Below, piece by piece: positions 58,809 through 64,000 of a stretch of DNA of 64,000 nt; positions within the stretch are counted from its first letter, which is position 1; the number at the start of each line of letters is the position of its first letter. The position numbers and the translations under genes were made by a program. The DNA is from CP2-2F sp034432555 (GTDB lineage Bacteria > Chloroflexota > Anaerolineae > Aggregatilineales > UBA2796), in the NCBI GenBank assembly GCA_034432555.1, contig DAOUBW010000046.1, forward strand, positions 1 through 64,000, given 5' to 3'. A model generated the notes under the pieces. The model was not told the DNA's origin. It saw only the letters and a list, made by a program, of their open reading frames with translations, and searched no databases.

Positions 58809-60344
58809 ATGCGCTTGTTCCGCCGCCAACTGCTGCTCAGCTACCTGCCTTTGGCACTTTTGCCGATCTTGGTCATCGGCTTGGTCACGCGTGGCGTGGC
58901 AGAAGATCGCCTTACACTCTTAGTGACGCAAGACGCAGCGCGCCGCGTGCGCGGCTTGGTGCCGTGCTTCAACGTCTACTACGCCGCCGTTGGCTCGTGG
59001 GCGCCTTTGGTAGAAGCACTAAGAATTGGTGAGCCATTTATGTATCCTGCCTCAATCCGTGTGGAAAGTAAATCACCCCAAACACAGCAAAGCGGCGTGT
59101 TGTCGCTGGACGAGAATGGCGTGCTATCCTGCTTTCCCGTCACGATGCGCCAAACGCGCTTGCGCCCACGCCCTGCCGAACGCCGCCCGATCCTTGAGCA
59201 GATGCTAAGCGGCGCAGGCGGTACCCTTTTGCCCGCCGCAGCGCACCGCGAAGAATTGATCCTGACCGATCCGAACGGCGTGGTGCTGCTGAATGCCGAA
59301 CCAAGCCTGATCGGGCAGCAGTTAGCGCCCGAAGTGCTGCGCCAAAGTGCGCCGATTATGGTGAACGGGCAGCCAATTGCACGCTTGGCGCTGGCGACGG
59401 GACTCCTTGATGAAGGGCAGCGCCAACTGCTGAGCGCTTTGAACCTTGCGCTCGTCCTTTCCGGCGGCTTTTCGCTGTTGGCGGCGCTTGGCTTGGGCTG
59501 GTGGATGTCTTCCCGACTCTCACAGCCGATCCGCGCCCTGAATGAAGGTGTGCAGCGCCTTGCGCGTGGCGAATGGCGTGCGCCGGTGCCTATCACTGCC
59601 CAAAATGAGTTGGGCGACCTGACCCGCGCCTTCAACAGCATGGCGGCTGAGTTAGTCCGCCAACAGACCACTACGCGCCAAATGGTGGCAGATATTGCCC
59701 ACGATCTACGCACACCGCTCAGCACCATGTCGCTGGAAGTGGAGGCGATTGAGGCCGGCTTCCAGACGCCAGAGCAGGCAACCGAGAGCCTGCGCGAGGA
59801 GATCGCCTGGTTGCAGCGCATGGTAGATGATTTACGGATGCTCTCGCTGATGGATGCTGACCAAATCCGTTTGCAGGTTGAGCCTGTGCCATTAGACGTT
59901 TTTCTGAGCCGCCTGCACGATTTTTGGCGCACCAGTGCCGAAGAAGGCGGGCGCGTTTTGGCATTGGAAATGACAAGCGATCTGCCTGTCATTGAGGCAG
60001 ACGCCATGCGCTTACGCCAAATTTTGGGCAACCTGATTGATAACGCGCTGCGGCACACCAAAGCGGGTGATAGTGTGCGGCTTCAGGCGCAGCCCGCCCC
60101 AGATGGCGGCGTGCTAATCCGTGTGGCGGATAGCGGTGAGGGCATTCCCTCAGAGGTGCTGCCACGCATTTTTGATCGCTTCTACAGGGCTGATCGGGCG
60201 CGCCTGCACAACGACAGTGGCAGCGGGCTGGGCTTAAGCATTGCCAAGCGGCTGGTGGAGATGCACGGCGGCACGATCGCGGTCAGCAGTCGGCTGGGGC
60301 ATGGCACGGCGTTCAGCATCTACCTGCCGCAGCGGGCAGGTTAA
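58809..60344 (+). CDS. Sensor histidine kinase, BaeS-like
   Basis: A 511-residue kinase from ATG 58809, with GGAAGG at 58796-58801 (the longer frame runs inside the regulator gene). Two transmembrane helices at about 9-27 and 218-240 flank an outside sensing domain of about 190 residues. A HAMP linker (SQPIRALNEGVQRLARGEW) is followed by the HisKA motif IAHDLRTPLST with His298 and the ATPase boxes LGNLIDNALRHT, DSGEGIP and GSGLGLSIAKR. Cognate regulator is directly upstream. Confidence 0.94.
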   Translation: MRLFRRQLLLSYLPLALLPILVIGLVTRGVAEDRLTLLVTQDAARRVRGLVPCFNVYYAAVGSWAPLVEALRIGEPFMYPASIRVESKSPQTQQSGVLSLDENGVLSCFPVTMRQTRLRPRPAERRPILEQMLSGAGGTLLPAAAHREELILTDPNGVVLLNAEPSLIGQQLAPEVLRQSAPIMVNGQPIARLALATGLLDEGQRQLLSALNLALVLSGGFSLLAALGLGWWMSSRLSQPIRALNEGVQRLARGEWRAPVPITAQNELGDLTRAFNSMAAELVRQQTTTRQMVADIAHDLRTPLSTMSLEVEAIEAGFQTPEQATESLREEIAWLQRMVDDLRMLSLMDADQIRLQVEPVPLDVFLSRLHDFWRTSAEEGGRVLALEMTSDLPVIEADAMRLRQILGNLIDNALRHTKAGDSVRLQAQPAPDGGVLIRVADSGEGIPSEVLPRIFDRFYRADRARLHNDSGSGLGLSIAKRLVEMHGGTIAVSSRLGHGTAFSIYLPQRAG

Positions 60345-60375
60345 GGCAACGCACTCTGCGGACGCCTGCGGCACA

Positions 60376-61116
60376 CTATGCGATCAGCGCCGCAACTTGC
60401 CCTAAGAACTGCTCGGTGAAGCCGCGCTTCAGATCGGCAAGCTGCTGTGCAGCGGCATAATGCATCGGTGGGAAGTCGGCTAGATCGGTTGCCACATAGC
60501 GCAGCGCGGCAGACGGATTCTGTTTGCCTACAGGGCTGGAAAGCCGCCGCAAAATGCCCGTCGCGCCGATCTTATCGAGTTTATCGGCATCGTGCAGCAG
60601 GCGCCGAAACGGATCGCGCTGCGCGCCTTGCTTGGCAATGCTCTCTGCCATACGCTCAATGACGTTCAGCGGCAATTTGTCCGCGTGCCGATAGAGCAGT
60701 TGGCGAACGGCAAGCGCGCCGATTAATGCATGTGAAGCGCCCGTTTTCACCTCATCCAGCTTGCCAACATCGTGCAGGGCTGCCAGCAGAAAGGCTTGTT
60801 CCTCACTAATCTCTGCCTCATCTGCCAGCCGTAGCGCGTTGCCGATCACGCGCAAAATGTGCGCCCACAAATTTTGCCATGCCAAGCCGCTGTGTGTGAG
60901 GTGAATCTGCACGCGATCCAAGACGCTTTGGCACACGGCATTTGGCACACTGAACGGCTGCCATTCCTGCTGAAGCTGCGCGCTAAAGGCGCGAAGGGCG
61001 GCGCTTTGTGTGCCGAGGTAGTCGCACCAATCGGCGGCGCTGAACAGTGGCGCGCCTTCGGCGGCGGTCAACTGCGCGATGAGATCGGTATATTCAGTTG
61101 GTTGGGTAATAAGCAA
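60376..61116 (-). CDS. HD-domain protein
   Basis: A 246-residue cytosolic protein. The HD motif is ALHDVGKLDE near residue 115, with an upstream His in LWAHILRVIGNA near 86 and a second HD pair in LLHDADKLDKIGA near 173. This suggests a metal-dependent phosphohydrolase. The final part (YAAAQQLADLKRGFTEQF) is helical. It ends 32 bp from the convergent kinase and starts 12 bp after the DUF72 stop, so the two form an operon. Substrate unknown. Confidence 0.8.
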   Translation of the reverse strand: MLITQPTEYTDLIAQLTAAEGAPLFSAADWCDYLGTQSAALRAFSAQLQQEWQPFSVPNAVCQSVLDRVQIHLTHSGLAWQNLWAHILRVIGNALRLADEAEISEEQAFLLAALHDVGKLDEVKTGASHALIGALAVRQLLYRHADKLPLNVIERMAESIAKQGAQRDPFRRLLHDADKLDKIGATGILRRLSSPVGKQNPSAALRYVATDLADFPPMHYAAAQQLADLKRGFTEQFLGQVAALIA

Positions 61117-61128
61117 GGCTTAGACCTC

Positions 61129-61986
61129 TCAGAAAAGCGTCAGTTGCGAAAGATCGGCGGCAGAGGGTTGTTCAAGGCTCTCCCACGGCAGCGGTGGCAA
61201 ATTCACCTGAGCGCGCACACGCGCATACAGATCACGGGCGAGGGCGGGCGAGTTTTCTTCGCGTGGGCAGTGGGCAAAGAAATAGACATGCCGTCCTTCT
61301 GCCAGCCACGCCGTGATGGTTGCTGCCCAAAAGCTGAGATACGACTCGTTTTCTTCAGGGATCGGGCTGCCGATGTAGCGCACCAAGACGAAGGGCTGCG
61401 TCGCTTCGGCATAAAGCGGCACAGCAGGCTTTTTCTCCTGCCCAAGCAGTGCTTCTGGTGCGCTGCTGGCATAGATCGGGCGGCTATCAAAGGCGATGCG
61501 CGCTGCGCCATGCGCTGCCAGCAGATCGGCAAGGTGCGCGCTGTTCTCCGTCGTGAACCAATCTTTGTGGCGCACCTCAACCGCGATCGCCAAATCGCTT
61601 GGCAGGTCGCCGAGATAGTCGGACAACACGCGGCGCTTGTTCGGGCTAAAGCTAGGCGGCAGTTGCAGCATGAGCGGTGCAAGGCGCTCGCCTAAGGCGC
61701 GCATCACGCCTAGAAAGGTGGCGGTTTGGGCGCGTACATCGTGCAGGTGCGCCGTGTGCGTGATGGCACGTGGAAATTTTGGGCAAAAGCGGAACGTAGC
61801 GGGCGTCTCAGCCGCCCAACGCTGCACGGTTGCCAGCGGCGGCAGCGCGTAAAAGGTGCTGTTGACCTCCACAGCGGTCAGGCGCTTGGCATAGGCGCTC
61901 AGACGCGCCTCTTTGGGCAACCCGTGCGGATAAAACGTGCTTGCCCACCCGTCATACGCCCAGACCGCACAGCCCACATACAGCAT
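61129..61986 (-). CDS. DUF72 family protein
   Basis: A 285-residue TIM-barrel-like protein of DUF72 (YecE). The start LYVGCAVWAYDGWASTFYP, the AVEVNSTFYALPPLATVQRWA segment near 38, FCPKFPRAITH near 67 and the VEVRHKDWF strand near 145 are family signatures. GAGGTG lies 7 bp before ATG 61986, which rules out the longer frame to 62046. Biochemical function is unknown. Confidence 0.92.
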   Translation of the reverse strand: MLYVGCAVWAYDGWASTFYPHGLPKEARLSAYAKRLTAVEVNSTFYALPPLATVQRWAAETPATFRFCPKFPRAITHTAHLHDVRAQTATFLGVMRALGERLAPLMLQLPPSFSPNKRRVLSDYLGDLPSDLAIAVEVRHKDWFTTENSAHLADLLAAHGAARIAFDSRPIYASSAPEALLGQEKKPAVPLYAEATQPFVLVRYIGSPIPEENESYLSFWAATITAWLAEGRHVYFFAHCPREENSPALARDLYARVRAQVNLPPLPWESLEQPSAADLSQLTLF

Positions 61987-62065
61987 GATAATCACCTCAA
62001 CGCATGGATACCAACCAAGTATAGCGCATGGCAGAAGCCAAAGCACAGCGCTTTTTCCCGCTCCG

Positions 62066-62085
62066 AACTTGGTCTAACTTGGTCT
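62066..62085. repeat. Tandem 10-bp direct repeat upstream of pdxS
   Basis: Two perfect copies of AACTTGGTCT (62066-62075, 62076-62085), with a further CTAGCCAATCTAGC just after. It lies in the divergent gap between the DUF72 and pdxS genes, 66 bp before pdxS, and is a possible regulator site. No clear promoter is visible. Confidence 0.5.
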
Positions 62086-62150
62086 AGCCAATCTAGCATA
62101 CCTGCTGCTACGCTTAAGCTACACCTAAAACGCAGATGGAGGGTACAACG

Positions 62151-63056
62151 ATGACGGGAAGCAATGGCGCAAGCAGCCACACCGACCTGACCACAGAAAA
62201 GCGTGGCTTGGCGCAAATGCTGAAGGGCGGCGTGATCATGGATGTGGTGACGCCCGATCAGGCGAAGATTGCAGAAGAAGCCGGCGCCTGCGCGGTGATG
62301 GCGCTGGAGCGCGTGCCAGCCGATATTCGCGCACAGGGCGGCGTGGCGCGCATGAGCGATCCTGAGATGATTGAGGGCATTAAGGCGGCGGTCAGCATTC
62401 CAGTGATGGCGAAGTGCCGCATTGGGCATTTTGTGGAAGCGCAAATCCTAGAGGCGCTTGGCGTGGACTACATTGATGAATCCGAAGTGCTGACGCCAGC
62501 TGACGAAGAAAATCACGTGAACAAGCACCGCTTCCGTGTGCCGTTTGTGTGTGGCTGCCGTAACTTGGGCGAGGCACTGCGCCGCGTGGCAGAAGGCGCG
62601 GCGATGCTCCGCACGAAGGGTGAGGCAGGCACTGGCGATGTGGTGGAGGCAGTTCGCCATGCCCGTGCTGTGCAGCGTGAGATTCGCCGCCTGACGACGC
62701 TGGACGCCGATGAGCTGTTCACCTACGCCAAGGACGTCCAAGCACCCTATGATTTGGTGCGCGAAGTTGCCCAAACGGGACGGCTGCCTGTGGTGAACTT
62801 TGCAGCCGGCGGCGTTGCCACACCTGCCGATGCAGCCCTGATGATGCAGCTTGGTATGGATGGCGTTTTCGTGGGCAGTGGCATCTTCAAGAGCGGCGAT
62901 CCGATGAAGCGGGCGAAGGCAATCGTTATGGCGGTGACTCACTATAACGACGCGAAAGTCTTGGCAGAGGTCAGCCGTAACTTGGGCGAGCCAATGGTCG
63001 GCATTAACGTGAGCGCCATGCCTGAAGGCGAACGCATGGCAAAACGCGGCTGGTAG
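62151..63056 (+). CDS. pdxS: Pyridoxal 5'-phosphate synthase subunit PdxS
   Basis: A 301-residue synthase that makes PLP from ribose 5-phosphate, glyceraldehyde 3-phosphate and ammonia supplied by PdxT. The DVVTPDQAKIAEEAGACAVMALERVPADIR region, the catalytic Lys in PVMAKCRIGH near residue 86 and the second Lys in LRTKGEAGTG near 154 are present. GGAGGG at 62138-62143 fixes ATG 62151. pdxT is not adjacent and the next gene is convergent. Confidence 0.97.
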   Translation: MTGSNGASSHTDLTTEKRGLAQMLKGGVIMDVVTPDQAKIAEEAGACAVMALERVPADIRAQGGVARMSDPEMIEGIKAAVSIPVMAKCRIGHFVEAQILEALGVDYIDESEVLTPADEENHVNKHRFRVPFVCGCRNLGEALRRVAEGAAMLRTKGEAGTGDVVEAVRHARAVQREIRRLTTLDADELFTYAKDVQAPYDLVREVAQTGRLPVVNFAAGGVATPADAALMMQLGMDGVFVGSGIFKSGDPMKRAKAIVMAVTHYNDAKVLAEVSRNLGEPMVGINVSAMPEGERMAKRGW

Positions 63057-63077
63057 TTTCGCGGCGAGCGATACATG

Positions 63078-63101
63078 ACGGACGCGCCAAGGCGCGTCCG
63101 T
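63078..63101. terminator. Hairpin between pdxS and hypE ends
   Basis: ACGGACGCGCC/GGCGCGTCCGT, an almost continuous palindrome between convergent genes. It lacks a U-run on either side but is very stable, and probably helps end both transcripts. Confidence 0.5.
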
Positions 63102-63114
63102 GCTGGAAGTGTGC

Positions 63115-64000
63115 CTAACAAATGCGCGGCAGTTGTTCGCCGCTGAGCATATCCACAATGCGGCTGACGCCAATGCTGCTCTGTGCGGTAACTTTGCCCT
63201 TTGAGTCGGCGCGCACCACGCCCACCTGCACCGCACCCTCACCGATGGCTGCCAATGCCTGCTCAGCCTGCTCCTGTGGCACGAATGCTACAAAGCGCCC
63301 CTCATTCGCCACATAGAGCGGATCAAGCCCGAGAATCTCGCAAGCAGCGCGCACGTCATCCCGAATCGGCAGGCGCGTCTCGTCAATGTGTAGGTGCAGC
63401 CCCGAATCCTTTGCAATTTCTACGAGGCTGCTCGCCATGCCGCCGCGTGTCATATCGCGCAGGCAGTGAACCGCCACACCCGCCGCGATTAGGCGCAGCA
63501 CAGGCGCAGCCAATGGCGCGCAGTCACTTTCAATGGCAGACTCAAATTCCAGCCCTTCACGGACTGCCATCACTGCCATGCCGTGCCGCCCTAAATCGCC
63601 ATTGATCAAGATCGCGTCGCCTTCGCGCACCGCTTGCGGCGCGATGTTCAGCGCGTGTTCGATCACACCGATGCCCGCCGTGTTGATGAAAATGCCATCG
63701 CCCTTGCCGCGATCTACCACTTTGGTATCGCCCGTCACAATCTGCACGTTGGCGGCATCAGCGGCAGCGCGTATGGATTGCACCACGCGCCAGAGCGTCT
63801 CCATCGGCAAGCCTTCCTCAAGGATGAAGCTGACGCTCAGGTAAAGCGGGCGGGCGCCGCACATCGCCAAATCATTAACCGTGCCGTTGACGGCAAGCGT
63901 CCCAATATCGCCGCCGGGAAAGAACAGCGGCTGCACCACAAACGAATCGGTGGTGAAGGCAAGCCGCCCGCCGTTGAGCGCTAAGGTTGCGCCATCATGC
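63115..64000 (-). CDS. hypE: Hydrogenase maturation protein HypE (partial at 5' end)
   Basis: The last 295 residues of HypE; the start is outside the window. It has the AIR synthase-like fold (FTTDSFVV...PLFFPGGDIG, then GTVNDLAMCGARPLYLS) and LRDMTRGGMASSLVEIA. It ends exactly PRIC: the terminal Cys is carbamoylated by HypF and dehydrated to thiocyanate, giving the cyanide ligands of NiFe-hydrogenase. This tail separates HypE from SelD and ThiL. Its presence implies a NiFe-hydrogenase encoded elsewhere. Confidence 0.95.
   Translation of the reverse strand, partial: HDGATLALNGGRLAFTTDSFVVQPLFFPGGDIGTLAVNGTVNDLAMCGARPLYLSVSFILEEGLPMETLWRVVQSIRAAADAANVQIVTGDTKVVDRGKGDGIFINTAGIGVIEHALNIAPQAVREGDAILINGDLGRHGMAVMAVREGLEFESAIESDCAPLAAPVLRLIAAGVAVHCLRDMTRGGMASSLVEIAKDSGLHLHIDETRLPIRDDVRAACEILGLDPLYVANEGRFVAFVPQEQAEQALAAIGEGAVQVGVVRADSKGKVTAQSSIGVSRIVDMLSGEQLPRIC

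Noticed and set aside
63115..64000. SelD or ThiL assignment
   Set aside because: The exact C-terminal PRIC and the FFPGGDIG region identify HypE.

Overview
The window is a 64 kb stretch of bacterial chromosome with moderately high G+C and dense, mostly short-spaced genes. Gene content points to a Chloroflexota bacterium, most likely of the Anaerolineae or a neighbouring class. The signs are proteins with Thr-Pro rich linkers and LysM repeats, many TPR proteins, a WXG100 protein beside an EspG-like protein, a galactolipid-type glycosyltransferase and several stand-alone response regulators. This placement is inferred from gene content only. No phage, transposase or CRISPR array was recognised. 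Many genes have a clear -10 box (TATAAT) upstream, often without a good -35.

Layout. 1-7.7 kb: sugar utilisation cluster on the + strand (end of a LacI-type regulator, ABC binding protein, two permeases, GH3 glycosidase, GH8 xylanase), fitting xylo-oligosaccharide uptake and breakdown; no transporter ATPase is present. 7.8-12.7 kb: YchF GTPase, an SDR epimerase and a membrane-anchored NACHT/HEAT protein. 12.7-15.2 kb (- strand): DUF4395 membrane protein, thioredoxin and aspartate kinase, preceded by what reads as a complete cysteine-responsive attenuator (promoter, leaderless 26-codon Cys-rich leader peptide, antiterminator/terminator). 15.3-24.3 kb: gatC, a response regulator, ccmC with a small ccmD-like gene, a three-gene PPOX/hydrolase/SDR operon, a WXG100/EspG-like pair, a lipoprotein and an SRAP (YedK-type) gene. 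24.3-28 kb: formate-tetrahydrofolate ligase, then a small excisionase-like HTH gene and a region rich in RNA hairpins and strong terminators, with one candidate independent small RNA. 28-35 kb: CheY-like regulator, a radical SAM DNA-repair protein, a TPR protein, rsmG and a gyrA-type topoisomerase gene. 35-44.5 kb: LysM protein, DUF192, a metallo-beta-lactamase fold hydrolase, a 1,275-residue TPR protein, a truncated TIR gene, pncC and a TIM-barrel glycosidase. 44.5-53 kb: tRNA-Leu, MGDG-type glycosyltransferase, M28 peptidase, der, tRNA-Val, and a phosphatase/HerA-like ATPase pair. 53-64 kb: two two-component modules, a secreted protein with a tandem response-regulator site in its promoter, an HD protein, DUF72, pdxS and the 3' part of hypE.

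Regulatory themes. Three promoters (SRAP, radical SAM, gyrA) carry GAAC-N4-GTTC-like LexA boxes overlapping or touching the promoter elements, suggesting an SOS group spread over 11 kb. The DUF4395/thioredoxin/aspartate kinase operon appears to sense cysteine through ribosome stalling. The secreted 321-residue protein and the OmpR-type regulator/kinase pair behind it look like one regulatory unit.
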